Translations under genes and position numbers: made by a program
From: Methylovirgula sp. HY1
Lineage (GTDB): Bacteria > Pseudomonadota > Alphaproteobacteria > Rhizobiales > Beijerinckiaceae
DNA length: 64,000 nucleotides
NCBI RefSeq assembly: GCF_019343105.1
Contig: NZ_CP073764.1
Location: forward strand, 1,736,001 to 1,800,000
Direction of reading: 5' to 3'
Part shown: positions 1-9,042 of the stretch, piece by piece
Numbering within the stretch: the first letter of the stretch is position 1
Layout of the letters: every line of letters begins with the position of its first letter
Notes under the pieces: generated by a model
Told to the model about the DNA's origin: nothing
Database searches by the model: none
Seen by the model: the letters and a program-made list of their open reading frames with translations, nothing else

Positions 1-628
1 TGCCGAAGACGTCCATTCCCGGGCGCAGGCCAAGAGCGGCCTGAACCGCGACTTTGATGAGATGCGTCGCATTCGGCGTCGACTGCCCGAGCCGGCCTGC
101 CGGATCGGCGCCGGCAACATTGAAATAGCGCAACGCAACATAGGAAAAATCCCGCGCCTTCGCGACATCCTCCAGCATCCATTCGACCATGAGCTTGGAG
201 CGGCCATAGGGATTGATCGGTTGAAGCGGCGTCTCCTCGGTGACCGGATTGACCCCCGGCTCGCCATAGACGGCCGCGGTGGAGGAAAAGATGAATTGGC
301 GGATATCGGCATCGATCGCCGCTTCGATGAGATTGCGCGCCTTCGCCGTATTGTTGAGATAATAGAGCAATGGATCGGCGACCGATTCCGGAACGACGAT
401 TTTGGCTGCGAAATGGGCGATGGCATCAATGCGATAGGTCGCGAAAATATCCGCAAGCGCCTTCTGATCACCCATATCGCCGCGGACAAAAACCGCCGGC
501 GGCTGAACCGCCCAGGCAAATCCGGTCGACAAATCATCGAGAACAACGACTTCCTCGCCGGCATCGAGAAGCGCCAGAACCATATGACCGCCGATATAGC
601 CGGCACCGCCCGTCACCAGAATTGCCAT
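1..628 (-). CDS. galE: UDP-glucose 4-epimerase, 3' end cut by window edge
   Basis: Interconverts UDP-glucose and UDP-galactose for polysaccharide synthesis in the cytoplasm. The ATG is at 626-628 and about 209 residues are visible before the window edge. The N-terminus carries the NAD-binding glycine motif GGAGYIG (residues 7-13). The extended-SDR serine region reads SSTAAVYGE and is followed by the catalytic pair in YGRSK. The segment ALRYFNVAGADPAG is typical of GalE rather than of dTDP-glucose dehydratases. The gene is divergent from galU, which makes UDP-glucose, so the two probably feed the same sugar-nucleotide pool. Other UDP-sugar 4-epimerase specificities cannot be excluded. Confidence 0.93.
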   Translation of the reverse strand, partial: MAILVTGGAGYIGGHMVLALLDAGEEVVVLDDLSTGFAWAVQPPAVFVRGDMGDQKALADIFATYRIDAIAHFAAKIVVPESVADPLLYYLNNTAKARNLIEAAIDADIRQFIFSSTAAVYGEPGVNPVTEETPLQPINPYGRSKLMVEWMLEDVAKARDFSYVALRYFNVAGADPAGRLGQSTPNATHLIKVAVQAALGLRPGMDVFG

Positions 629-1012
629 GCGCTCGTCCTTTCCCGCACCCAACCCTACCAGTGAGGACAAAATGCGAAGTTAATTGCGCGCAACCTTACC
701 GCTGCCGACGCGTTGACGAAAAGCTGCCTCCCGTCTACTTCAAAAGGGCGACAGAGAAGCAAGGCATGTGAAGGGGGAGTGGGCTTCAGCACAGGGATGG
801 GCGCTCGGCCACTTTCGTCTCGATGTTGCTTCCGTTTTGGAGCCTCGGGATATCTGGACATCTCTGGATATTCAGCCTCGGGCCCGTCGTCGCAGCCACG
901 GAAAATATCTTAAAGATTGTCAGAAGATCACCGCCGATCTCCTCCGCATGGCACGAGCGCCAAACGAAGGGATCGCGCCTGAATAGCTGGGCCCTGCTAT
1001 CGTGGAACCAAA
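629..1012. other. Intergenic region between galE and galU
   Basis: This 384 bp divergent spacer must carry the promoters of both galE and galU. Short reading frames here do not resemble proteins I know. No clear palindrome, riboswitch or strong -35/-10 pair stands out. Confidence 0.5.
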
Positions 1013-1906
1013 ATGAGCAAACGCATTCGCAAAGCTATTTTTCCCGTCGCCGGTTTAGGGACACGTTTTCTTCCCGCGACGAAATCCGTCCCCAAGGAAA
1101 TGCTGACGGTGGTGGACCGGCCGGTCCTCCAACATGTAGTCGAGGAGGCCCGCGAGGCCGGCATCGAGCATTGCATCTTCGTCACCGGCCGCAACAAAGC
1201 GGTGATCGAAGATTATTTCGATGCCGCCTATGAACTCGAAGATATTTTGCTGAAACGCGGCAAGACCAAGGAAAGAGAAGCCTTGATTGCCGAACTGCCG
1301 ATACCCGGCTCGATGAGCTTCACGCGTCAGCAGTCGCCGCTCGGCCTCGGCCATGCCGTCTGGTGCGCGCGCGACATTATCGGCGATGAGCCCTTCGCCG
1401 TTGTCTTGCCGGATATGCTGACCATTGCTTCCGGCGGCAGCACCAAACCGCGGTGCCTCGCACAATGTATCGAAGCCTATGAGCAGCATGGCGGCAATAT
1501 TATCGCCGTCGAGGAAGTGCCGCCGGGCGAAACGCATAAATATGGCGTCGTATCGGTCGGCAAGAGTTTCGACTCCACGTTCGAGATCAACGGCATGGTC
1601 GAAAAGCCGGCGAAGGGTACCGCCCCTTCCAATCTCATCATTTCCGGCCGCTACGTGCTTTCGCCCGAAATCTTCCAGATCCTCGAAAAGCTCGACAAAG
1701 GCTCAGGCGACGAGATCCAGCTCACCGACGGCATGCGCATGCTTGCCAAAACGCAGCCCTTTCACGGCGTCCGCTTCGACGGCAAGACTTATGACTGCGG
1801 TTCACGGCTTGGATTTCTCACCGCCAATGTCGCCTTTGCCATCGCGAATCCGGAGATCGCCGACGATTTTCGCGCCATGCTGAAGGATCTGGTCGGCAAG
1901 CTGTAA
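1013..1906 (+). CDS. galU: UTP--glucose-1-phosphate uridylyltransferase
   Basis: Makes UDP-glucose from UTP and glucose-1-phosphate, the precursor of exopolysaccharide, LPS sugars and osmoregulated glucans. The 297 residues match the family length. The nucleotidyltransferase signature FPVAGLGTRFLPATKS lies at residues 10-25, and KEMLTVVDRP follows directly. Further family marks are GLGHAVWCAR, the KYGVV segment and the late FDGKTYDCGSRLGFL segment. It starts with ATG and has no strong Shine-Dalgarno sequence. It converges on the outer-membrane protein gene with only 18 bp between the stops and no visible terminator hairpin. Confidence 0.96.
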   Translation: MSKRIRKAIFPVAGLGTRFLPATKSVPKEMLTVVDRPVLQHVVEEAREAGIEHCIFVTGRNKAVIEDYFDAAYELEDILLKRGKTKEREALIAELPIPGSMSFTRQQSPLGLGHAVWCARDIIGDEPFAVVLPDMLTIASGGSTKPRCLAQCIEAYEQHGGNIIAVEEVPPGETHKYGVVSVGKSFDSTFEINGMVEKPAKGTAPSNLIISGRYVLSPEIFQILEKLDKGSGDEIQLTDGMRMLAKTQPFHGVRFDGKTYDCGSRLGFLTANVAFAIANPEIADDFRAMLKDLVGKL

Positions 1907-1924
1907 GAAACGATAAACCGCAAG

Positions 1925-3613
1925 TCACCGCTGCAGCTTGACGCCGACCATAAAGACATCATCGGTAAATGAATCGCCCAGGAGATTGCTGCTCAAATTT
2001 GAATGGGTGTAGCTGCCGCGAATGACGATCGAGCGCGTGAGGTTGTAATCAAGGGCAAGCCGGGCGGAATAGAGGTGCTCCGTGATCGGCGCGCCCACAT
2101 ATTGGTTGATCTGATAGGAGCCGGTGCCAATCAAAGTAAGATTGCGCAGCAAAGAATGGGAGATCTGGGCCGTCACGCTGTGGCTCACCGCGCCGGACGC
2201 GTTGACAACCGTCGTTTCGGACAAATCCGTCGCGACGGTCAAGGTCAATTTCGTCAATGGCGTCGGCGTATAGATCAGGCTGCCGTCGAGGGTCGGCGTG
2301 GAGACATTCGGCAGGCGCGGGTCATCGTAAACGCGATTGGCATAGCCGGCGGCAACCTCGCCCGTCAGCAATTGCGCCAGATTTACCTTGGCACCGGCTC
2401 TGGCGGCGACCCCGTTGGAATCGCGGGCATAGCCAAAGAGATCGAGGAAATTGTCGTAACGCCGTTCGTCAGCGGTTACCTGGACGAAGGGGGTAAATCC
2501 CGGCGTCAATTCGTAGGAGGCACGGCCCGTGACGCCGTAAGTATTGAAATCATAGTGCGACAGCAAAAGCATGGTGCCGTCGGACTGCGTCGCGTCACCA
2601 AAGATCATGCGATCGATACTGCCACGCAAATCGAGCGTCAGCCGATTGAACTGATGACTTACTCCGACCGTCTGACCATAGTTCACGACAAGCGGCCGAT
2701 TGGTGATGACGACGCTGCCTGGGATCGCAATGAGCGGCGAGCCGGGCTGCTGCGTCGTCAGCCCGAATCGGGTTTCGAGATTGATCTTCGTGTTCCGCGT
2801 CACGTCGATGCGGCCTGTGATCGTACCGTCCGCGTTCGGCTGGTTGGCTGCGGGCACTTGCTGGAAATCGTAATAGCCGGCCCGCAAATTGACGCCGAGA
2901 CTGTTCTGCGACCATAGCGATTGCAGCCGCAGCCCCGTCTCGCCATGTACAAAGGTCGACCCCTGGACCTCATCCGCGAGCCGATTGGGATTGTTGTCAT
3001 AGCCGGTATCGATTTCGCCATAGGGAAACAGCCGCAGCGAGCCGACATCGATCCCTAGCGGGTCATAAGGATTTTGCTCGACTTTCGGCTTGGGCGGATT
3101 CGGCAGCAGCGGGATGACCGCGACCGTCGGCGGCGGCAGCGGACCGAGCACGGTCGAAGGCTGCGGACCGGCGCCCTTTCTTACAGTTCCCGGCGCTGTT
3201 TTGTACGGGCGCAGCGGCGGCAAGGGCGGATAGCCGGGCGGCTGCTTCGGCGGCGGCACGACGGGTAGCTGGTAAAGGACGGACTTCTTCTGTTTCGGCC
3301 GGCCGTAATTGATGACATTGGCCGGATTTTCCTGCGGCGGCTGGTCGGATGATGAAGCGTCTGGAGCGCCTGAGGCGGCAAGAGTGCCGGCGCCTGCTCC
3401 AGAAGTGTCGGTACCATCCCCATTCGTGACCGCGCTCGTATCGCCGCTCGCTTGCGCCGACTCTGTTTGGTCTTGCGCCGACTCTGTGCCTCGTAGCCCG
3501 GATTCTGGCCACGACGTCAAACTCTGCGCCCGCGCAGCGAGGCTCGCAGCGGCGAAAAAAATCGTCGCCGCCGACGTCACCGTCAGGAAGCGGTCTTTTC
3601 GGGAGACCGGCAC
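1925..3613 (-). CDS. Outer membrane beta-barrel protein with proline-rich N-terminal region
   Basis: A 562-residue exported protein. Residues 1-30 form a signal peptide ending in an ARA-type site. Residues about 35-190 are low-complexity, rich in Ser/Thr/Ala and then Pro (runs such as PPLPPLRP), which suggests an extended periplasmic segment. From about residue 195 the sequence alternates in beta-strand fashion (DTGYDNNPNR, LRLQSLWSQN, VIRGSYTHSN) and ends in the charged VKLQR. This resembles the BBP2-type outer-membrane barrels of Rhizobiales often found beside envelope polysaccharide genes. The start codon is GTG, preceded by GAGGGG. Function is unknown; a role in polysaccharide export is only suggested by galU/galE next door. 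Confidence 0.75.
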   Translation of the reverse strand: MPVSRKDRFLTVTSAATIFFAAASLAARAQSLTSWPESGLRGTESAQDQTESAQASGDTSAVTNGDGTDTSGAGAGTLAASGAPDASSSDQPPQENPANVINYGRPKQKKSVLYQLPVVPPPKQPPGYPPLPPLRPYKTAPGTVRKGAGPQPSTVLGPLPPPTVAVIPLLPNPPKPKVEQNPYDPLGIDVGSLRLFPYGEIDTGYDNNPNRLADEVQGSTFVHGETGLRLQSLWSQNSLGVNLRAGYYDFQQVPAANQPNADGTITGRIDVTRNTKINLETRFGLTTQQPGSPLIAIPGSVVITNRPLVVNYGQTVGVSHQFNRLTLDLRGSIDRMIFGDATQSDGTMLLLSHYDFNTYGVTGRASYELTPGFTPFVQVTADERRYDNFLDLFGYARDSNGVAARAGAKVNLAQLLTGEVAAGYANRVYDDPRLPNVSTPTLDGSLIYTPTPLTKLTLTVATDLSETTVVNASGAVSHSVTAQISHSLLRNLTLIGTGSYQINQYVGAPITEHLYSARLALDYNLTRSIVIRGSYTHSNLSSNLLGDSFTDDVFMVGVKLQR

Positions 3614-3727
3614 ACGCCCCTCGCTGTCGCGCGGCCAGGATCGACCGCATCCAACGAGGCTTAGGCAAACAGGGTTAACACCATGTTAGCGACAGCAAAA
3701 AACCGTGCCGAATCGGGACGGATCGAC

Positions 3728-4213
3728 CTATTCGTCGGCAGCGTCGTCGCACCCAATTTTGGCGTCGGCCGCGTCCAACTCCCCCAGTACACGCGCCAGA
3801 ACGTCGTTGAATTCCGCGCGCAGGGGCGCGGACAAATGCGCCACGCCTTGCGCATATTCGGCGCTGCGCGCGTTCGCGATCCGCGCGCAGAGCGCCTTGG
3901 CCTTCGGCGTTGCCGTCACCAGCCTCTGTCTACGGTCTTTCGGGCTTTCGAGACGCGCGATGAGATCGAGCTGAAACAACCGATCAAGCATCTGGCTGAC
4001 CGCCGGTCCAGACATGCCCAAGGACCGGGCCAGCTCCGACGGCTTGTGAAGCTTCTCATGGATGACCCTGTATAACAAAATGACCTGCGGCACGGTCACC
4101 GACGCATCATTCATGATTGCAAACGACTTGCCTTGCAGGCGATGCGAGATGCGATTGACGAGCCTTTGCAGAAGCTCCCCCAGTTCGATTTCCGACTCCG
4201 CTGTCGCCTTCAT
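3728..4213 (-). CDS. MarR-family transcriptional regulator
   Basis: A 161-residue winged-helix regulator. The DNA-binding part reads LHKPSELARSLGMSGPAVSQMLDRLFQLDLIARLESPKDRRQ, with the helix-turn-helix followed by the DRR-type wing. I chose the ATG at 4211-4213 because it overlaps the stop of the upstream VOC gene as ATGA, which indicates translational coupling; an in-frame start 30 bases upstream is possible. MarR proteins usually repress their own operon until a phenolic or electrophilic ligand or oxidation releases them. The operator candidate at 4839-4859 fits such autoregulation of the VOC-marR pair. Confidence 0.88.
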   Translation of the reverse strand: MKATAESEIELGELLQRLVNRISHRLQGKSFAIMNDASVTVPQVILLYRVIHEKLHKPSELARSLGMSGPAVSQMLDRLFQLDLIARLESPKDRRQRLVTATPKAKALCARIANARSAEYAQGVAHLSAPLRAEFNDVLARVLGELDAADAKIGCDDAADE

Positions 4214-4806
4214 TGCTGGGCCGCAAACGCCTTCGACGGCCAAACAATTCGCGCCATCTCCGGCGGCCGTGCCGGGATGGACTCAGCATATCCCATGCAT
4301 TCCAATTCGAGATGATTGCCGAAAGGATCGTTGAAATAGAGCGAAGCCTGCCCCGGCGGTCCTAGCTGCAACGGCCCGTCGCAGGGAATGCCGTGGACTT
4401 CGAGACGGGCCTTCCATTTCGGCAGATCGCGCGGCCGCACGCGAAAGGCATAGTGGGGATGTCCCTGCGCCGCAGCGGCTTGGCCATAATTTTGTTGGAA
4501 CAGATCGATACGCGTCGCGCCGCCGAAGAGCAGCGAGACATGAAACACGCCTTGCGTATTTTCGGCATAGACAGGCCGACCGACACGACGGAAAAAATCA
4601 TTGTCGATCCGCGCAAGCAGCGCGCCGCCGAGCAGATCACAATAAAAGCGCTGCGCCGCATCGAGATCATGCACCGGAATCGTGACGTGATCGACGGTCC
4701 TTATTCGAGGTTTACCCAATCCGCTCAAAACGCGGCGCAGCCGCAGCGCGCACACAGTGGCGCCAAAGGCGAAGGAAATGACGCCATTTCGAAAGCCCCG
4801 GATCAT
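4210..4806 (-). CDS. VOC-family (glyoxalase/dioxygenase-like) metalloprotein
   Basis: A 198-residue protein of the vicinal-oxygen-chelate fold. After about 35 residues the domain begins with RTVDHVTIPVHDLDAAQRFYCDLLG, where the first metal His is in VDHVTI. Later come HYAFRVRP, a second likely metal region, and the end strand SLYFNDPFGNHLELE, whose terminal Glu is the usual metal ligand. The first 35 residues include a hydrophobic stretch (GVISFAFGATVCALRL) that is not part of the fold and could be a membrane anchor. It is first in a two-gene operon with marR. Substrate unknown; lactoylglutathione lyase, thiol transferase and ring-cleaving activities all occur in this family. Confidence 0.82.
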   Translation of the reverse strand: MIRGFRNGVISFAFGATVCALRLRRVLSGLGKPRIRTVDHVTIPVHDLDAAQRFYCDLLGGALLARIDNDFFRRVGRPVYAENTQGVFHVSLLFGGATRIDLFQQNYGQAAAAQGHPHYAFRVRPRDLPKWKARLEVHGIPCDGPLQLGPPGQASLYFNDPFGNHLELECMGYAESIPARPPEMARIVWPSKAFAAQQ

Positions 4807-4838
4807 GACACAACTCCACAGGATGTGATCATGACCGA

Positions 4839-4859
4839 AGTTATATCACGCACATAACT
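4839..4859. promoter_or_regulatory. Palindromic operator candidate for the VOC-marR operon
   Basis: A perfect inverted repeat AGTTAT-N9-ATAACT lies 33 bp upstream of the VOC start. On the minus strand it overlaps a -35-like TTGCAT and a -10-like TATAAC. Another AGTTAAT half-site sits about 10 bp further upstream. An A+T-rich palindrome over the promoter of an operon that encodes its own MarR protein is the usual autorepression layout. Binding by this MarR is inferred. Confidence 0.5.
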
Positions 4860-4925
4860 ATTTTATGCAAGTTAATTATTTAGGCGCTTCTGCCGGCAAG
4901 CATGGAATGCCCGACCGTGCCGCCA

Positions 4926-6029
4926 TTATAACGCCGCCCCCGCCAGGCTCGGATAATCCGTATAGCCCTTGGCGTCGCCGCCATAAAATGTCGTCTGATC
5001 GAACGGATTGAGCGGCGCATCGCGGCGCAATCTTTCGACGAGATCGGGATTGGAAATGAAGGACTTGCCGAAGGCGACGAGATCCGCGCGCTTTTCCGCC
5101 AGTGCCGCGATCGCGAGTTCCCGCGTATAGCCATTGTTGGCCATATAGGCGCCGGAAAATATCTTGCGCAGCGCCTGATAATCGAAGGGCGCATGATCGC
5201 GCGCGCCGCCGGTCGCGCCTTCGATGACATGCATATAAGCGAGACCGCGGGCACTCAGGGCCTCGGCAAGATGGAAGAAGATTTTGGCCGGGTCTCTGTC
5301 GGACGCATCATTGAACGGGCTCACCGGCGAAATCCTTATACCGACGCGGCTCCGGTCCCAGATCCGCAAGATCGCGTCGGTGACCTCGAGTGCGAAGCGG
5401 ACGCGGTTCTCGATCGAGCCACCATAAATGTCGGTGCGCTTGTTGACGCCGTCCTTCAAGAACTGATCGATCAGATAGCCATTCGCCGCGTGAATTTCGA
5501 CGCCGTCGAAGCCGGCCCGCTTGGCGTTTTCTGCCGCGGCCGCGTAGTCGCGCACGACGCCGGCAATCTCGTCGATCGTCAGCGCATGCGGCTCGGAGAC
5601 GTCGACGAAGCCGGTTTCGATGAAGGTCTGTGTCTTGGCTCTGATCGGTGACGAAGAAACCGGCGCGGCGCCGTTCGGCTGCAGCGACACATGCGAGATG
5701 CGGCCGACATGCCAGAGCTGGATGAAAATTTTTCCGCCGCCCTCATGCACGGCCTTGGTGACTTTTTGCCAGCCTGCGATCTGGGCTTCGGAGTAGATCC
5801 CGGGAGTCCAGGCATAGCCCTGGCCCTGTTGCGAGATTTGCGAGGCTTCGCTGATGATCAAGCCGGCCGAGGCACGCTGGCGATAATATTCGGCATTGAG
5901 ATCATTCGGCGCATCGCTCCCCTTGGTCGCGCGATTGCGCGTCAAGGGTGCCATGACGATCCGGTTCTTCAACTCGAGATCGCCCAGTCGAAAGGACGAG
6001 AAAAGTATATTGGCGTCGAGCGTCATCAT
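4926..6029 (-). CDS. Old yellow enzyme family FMN-dependent alkene reductase
   Basis: Predicted to reduce activated C=C bonds or nitro/maleimide compounds with NAD(P)H, in the NemA/alkene-reductase group; 367 residues, the usual size. Visible marks are the start MTLDANILFSSFRLGDLELKNRIVMAPLTRNRA, the FMN-site region QLWHVGRISH, the substrate-binding HAANGYLIDQF, the YGGSIENRVRF signature and C-terminal VAFGKSFISNPDLVERL. The ATG at 6027-6029 has AAGGA five bases upstream, which makes it the better start than one 36 bases further upstream; a second ATG follows immediately. The gene stands alone. The neighbouring MarR/VOC operon on the same strand may reflect a shared theme of electrophile detoxification. 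Confidence 0.92.
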   Translation of the reverse strand: MMTLDANILFSSFRLGDLELKNRIVMAPLTRNRATKGSDAPNDLNAEYYRQRASAGLIISEASQISQQGQGYAWTPGIYSEAQIAGWQKVTKAVHEGGGKIFIQLWHVGRISHVSLQPNGAAPVSSSPIRAKTQTFIETGFVDVSEPHALTIDEIAGVVRDYAAAAENAKRAGFDGVEIHAANGYLIDQFLKDGVNKRTDIYGGSIENRVRFALEVTDAILRIWDRSRVGIRISPVSPFNDASDRDPAKIFFHLAEALSARGLAYMHVIEGATGGARDHAPFDYQALRKIFSGAYMANNGYTRELAIAALAEKRADLVAFGKSFISNPDLVERLRRDAPLNPFDQTTFYGGDAKGYTDYPSLAGAAL

Positions 6030-6264
6030 CGATCCTTGACCATAGAGACAGGCATTGTCAGCCATTTTACGCGGGTGCTGCCCGTTACATAGGGACCCGA
6101 TCCGATATTGTCAGGATTTGCAGCAAGCTTCACCGGATTGTGAGACCAAGGGCGCATGGGTGACCGACAAAATCGCACGCGCTCAGTGCCGCTCGCGGCC
6201 GCCGAGCGCCACATCATGGCGCGATCACGGCAGAGTCGATCGTTCTTGGCAAGATCGACAGGCT

Positions 6265-6519
6265 TCAGGTCATATTCAAAGCCTGCATGTAGAGTTCGAG
6301 AATCGCTTCCATCTCCTTGCGCTCGGCATGGTCCTGCTTGCGGATCTTGACGATCTGCCGCACCACCTTTGTATCGAAGCCACGGCCCTTCAATTCGGCA
6401 TAGACGTCACGGACATCGTCGGCGATCGCCTTTTTCTCTTCCTCGAGCCGCTCGATCCGCTCCACGAATTGCTTCAATTCCGCCGCCGCGACGCCCGTTC
6501 CCGCAATGTCTGCGTCCAT
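6265..6519 (-). CDS. gapR: GapR-type nucleoid-associated protein (DUF2312)
   Basis: An 84-residue basic coiled-coil protein covering the whole DUF2312 domain: [31 protein letters not shown], then [36 protein letters not shown] in broken heptads. In Caulobacter the homologue GapR encircles overtwisted DNA and stimulates topoisomerases ahead of replication and transcription forks. It is nearly universal in alphaproteobacteria. It starts with ATG after a GGGATGAAGAG leader and is transcribed alone. Confidence 0.93.
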   Translation of the reverse strand: MDADIAGTGVAAAELKQFVERIERLEEEKKAIADDVRDVYAELKGRGFDTKVVRQIVKIRKQDHAERKEMEAILELYMQALNMT

Positions 6520-6801
6520 CTCTTCATCCCTTGCCTAGGAGTGCATCGCTGCGCGCGGGCAACGGCAGCCCGGCGCCTCTTTCGACCGGAATGGAGATCC
6601 GGCCGAAAACAGCCATTAAACCAATAAGTTGAAGCATATCCTGTGAGACGACACCGGATATAACCGATCGAAATACGGGAAAAGCCTCGTTCGCTCTTCC
6701 GCGTGATGTTCACGGCAGCGCGCAGGCCACCGTTGCGCTCTGTTCCGATTGCGGTCTTGAGCGGCGGAGGTCAAGCGCCTGCCCGACGAAATCCCCGCAA
6801 T

Positions 6802-7632
6802 TCAGGCAGCGTCGGTCCGGCTTTGCAGATTTTCGACCTTATGCATTTCCGGCCTCGCGAGAATCGGCTTCAAAATGTCAGCCAGACGATCCGCAAAAGC
6901 GCGGGCCTTCTCTGCGCTGTCGATGAGATCCTGCCGGATCTCGATCAGCAGGCCGGCGAGGCCGCGCCGCGTGACCTGATCATAAAGCGTATCGCCATGC
7001 AGCGCGCCGTCATAGGGCTCGTTGTCACCGACTACCCATCCGGCAGCGGCGATCGCCGCGATCAGCGGCTGCGCCATACGCGCATCGCTGTCCCACAATA
7101 CCGCAATCTCCCACGGCCTGAGCACGCCGCGCCAAGACGGCGTGAAGGAATGAAGCGAGACGACCGCCGGCACCGGTCCTTGCACCGACATGGCCTCGAT
7201 CATCTGTCCGATCGCATCGCGGTAAGGCTGCCAAAAGCACTGGCGCCTCGCATCGATTTCGGCTGGCGTAATCGCCGCATTGCCGGGGATGATGCGACCA
7301 TCCGACAATTGCATCACCAATGTCGGATCGTCGCCGCCCCGATTGGCATCGATCAAGAGCCGCGAAAAACGTGACAAGACAGCCGGCGCATCGAGACGCA
7401 AGGCGAGCCGGCGCGTGATCTCGGCAGCCCCAATATCAAACGCAATGTGGCTTTCGAGATCTTCGCGCGTCAAACCGAGCGTGCCATAAGCCGAGGGCAG
7501 AAAATTTGTGGCGTGATCGCAGATCAGCAAAACGCCTGCGTCAAGCCGGCCGGGACAGGTCTCAACGGACACAGCGGCCTCGTCGCGCGGCATGCCGTCG
7601 TTCCCGGCATGGGATTTCGAATCGTCGAACAT
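6802..7632 (-). CDS. N-formylglutamate amidohydrolase family protein
   Basis: Predicted zinc hydrolase of the N-formylglutamate deformylase (HutG-like/DUF) family, 276 residues. Family marks seen are LLICDHATNFLP, AFDIGAAEITRRLALRLDAP, SRLLIDANRG, VVSLHSFTPSWRGVLRPWEIAVLWD and, near the end, GLLIEIRQDLI, where the Glu is expected to bind metal. There are no other hut genes nearby, so a role in histidine breakdown is not supported by context. Several Rhizobiales carry such stand-alone copies. It starts with ATG. Confidence 0.88.
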   Translation of the reverse strand: MFDDSKSHAGNDGMPRDEAAVSVETCPGRLDAGVLLICDHATNFLPSAYGTLGLTREDLESHIAFDIGAAEITRRLALRLDAPAVLSRFSRLLIDANRGGDDPTLVMQLSDGRIIPGNAAITPAEIDARRQCFWQPYRDAIGQMIEAMSVQGPVPAVVSLHSFTPSWRGVLRPWEIAVLWDSDARMAQPLIAAIAAAGWVVGDNEPYDGALHGDTLYDQVTRRGLAGLLIEIRQDLIDSAEKARAFADRLADILKPILARPEMHKVENLQSRTDAA

Positions 7633-7903
7633 CTCGCAAGCTCCTCGCCCGGCGCGCTATGCCATAATCTCGTCCCCGGCCTACGCATCCGCAAATCGCC
7701 GGGAGCCATCAAATTTTATTGTGCTCGGCGTCTTAGTGTGCTCTTGGACTATAGGCTATAGGCAGGCCTTTATCCTGCCGTGATCCACAGCAAGATTGCA
7801 GAAGCCACTGGCGACGGGCCTTGTTTGCGTGCGGGGACCATGGTTCGAGCAATCAAACTGCCGCGCCGTCCGGCTCCTCCATTCTGCTGATGCGACATCC
7901 CCG

Positions 7904-8335
7904 ATGATGCGACACTGCACGCCCGGCGCCAGCGCCGCCTTCCTTCTTGCTCTGATGATGGGTTCGGCGCATGCCGATTTTCGGCTGTGCAACAAGACCA
8001 TGCATCGCGTGAGTGTGGCGATAGCCTATACCAATGGCACGGAATGGGTCAGCGAAGGCTGGTGGAACCTCAAGGCGAATGGCTGCGAGACTCTGATGCG
8101 GGGGCCATTGGCAGCCGAATTCTACTATGTCTATGCAATGGATGAGCGCGGCGCGGAATGGAAGGGCAAGACCTTCATGTGCACCCGCGACCATGAATTC
8201 CGGATTAGCGGCCGCCAGGATTGCTTCGTCCGCGGCTTCGATCGCACTGGCTTTTTCGAGGTCGACACGGGCCAGGATGCGCGCAATTGGACGGTACAAC
8301 TGACCGCACCTGTTTCAGCCCGGCCCCGACCGTAA
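7904..8335 (+). CDS. Exported DUF1036-family protein
   Basis: A 143-residue protein with an N-terminal signal peptide (MMRHCTPGASAAFLLALMMG, cleavage after AHA) and a DUF1036 domain: FRLCNKTMHRVSVAIAYTNG, SEGWWNLKANGCETL, EFYYVYAMDERG, then FMCTRDHEF and RQDCFVRGFDRTGFFEVDTG. Cysteines near residues 30, 60, 93 and 105 could form two disulfides in the periplasm. The start was chosen because it opens the signal peptide. DUF1036 proteins are small exported proteins of unknown role, common in Rhizobiales. Confidence 0.82.
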   Translation: MMRHCTPGASAAFLLALMMGSAHADFRLCNKTMHRVSVAIAYTNGTEWVSEGWWNLKANGCETLMRGPLAAEFYYVYAMDERGAEWKGKTFMCTRDHEFRISGRQDCFVRGFDRTGFFEVDTGQDARNWTVQLTAPVSARPRP

Positions 8336-8686
8336 GCAAAATTTCTTTGCTGCCGCATCATCGCGGCTCGCCGCTGCCGATCGCGCCCGTCCAAACGCCG
8401 CCCGAGCGCTGCGAAACATGCTGTTCCAGTCCGTGCCAATTGCTTGCTTTAGTGCCTGCGCAACTACTTTAGAATTACTATAATTGCAAAAGATAATCGT
8501 TGACGCTCGCTTCGTTACAGCCCTAGAAGACATCACAAGCAAGAGCGTTTTATGAACGTTATGCGCTGGCGGTTGTTGAGCTTTCGATCGGGAAATGCTC
8601 GGCGAGCGTGGCGTATGCGGGCCTTAACGACAACGGGCCGCGCATTGCCAATCCGTTTCTCTAAAGCGACGTCGAACGGCGGCACA
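8336..8686. other. Intergenic region upstream of hemP
   Basis: A 351 bp spacer. Its first half shows nothing definite. Positions 8461-8500 are A+T-rich and hold a partial Irr-type site (listed separately). The 135 bases just upstream of hemP are open in frame with it but have no homology I recognise, so they are treated as 5' leader. Confidence 0.45.
8468..8484. promoter_or_regulatory. Partial ICE (Irr) box candidate
   Basis: The half-site TTTAGAA is followed three bases later by CTATAAT, compared with the rhizobial iron-control element TTTAGAA-N3-TTCTAAA. The first half matches fully and the second only partly. The site lies about 200 bp upstream of hemP, which Irr or RirA often controls in Rhizobiales. 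Confidence 0.3.
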
Positions 8687-8896
8687 ATGTCGGACCAAAA
8701 AAATCTTGGTGACGAACCGAGCGGCGCGCAGCCCGTCGTAAAAGCACCACGAACGATTTCAAGTTGCGATCTGTTCGGCCGCGATCTTTCGGACGGAGTT
8801 CTTTCGGGCAATGACAAAGTCGTAATCATTCGCCATGGGCATGATGAGTATCGGCTGCGGATCACGGCGACAGGCAAGCTGATCCTTACCAAATGA
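8687..8896 (+). CDS. hemP: Hemin uptake protein HemP/HmuP
   Basis: A 69-residue protein. The C-terminal core KVVIIRHGHDEYRLRITATGKLILTK is the HemP signature, in which a bacterial heme-locus regulator or accessory protein ends in RLTxxGKLILTK. In Bradyrhizobium HmuP is a co-activator of heme-uptake genes with Irr. The first 35 residues are variable, ending in the SS.LFGRD segment typical of the family. The ATG at 8687 was chosen for fit with the family; in-frame starts further upstream exist. It is followed by a porin, a propeller and a DyP peroxidase on the same strand, with no TonB heme receptor or ABC transporter in the window. Confidence 0.85.
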   Translation: MSDQKNLGDEPSGAQPVVKAPRTISSCDLFGRDLSDGVLSGNDKVVIIRHGHDEYRLRITATGKLILTK

Positions 8897-9042
8897 TCAG
8901 GCCGCCGCGGATGCGAATCACAAATCATTACAACTACGCGTAAACATTCGATAGATCTTCAGCCAGCGACCTTGCCTATGAGGCATCGGCAGCCAGCCAG
9001 CAACAAGCACCGTCTGACAACGGTACGAGAGCGGGCTGGGCA

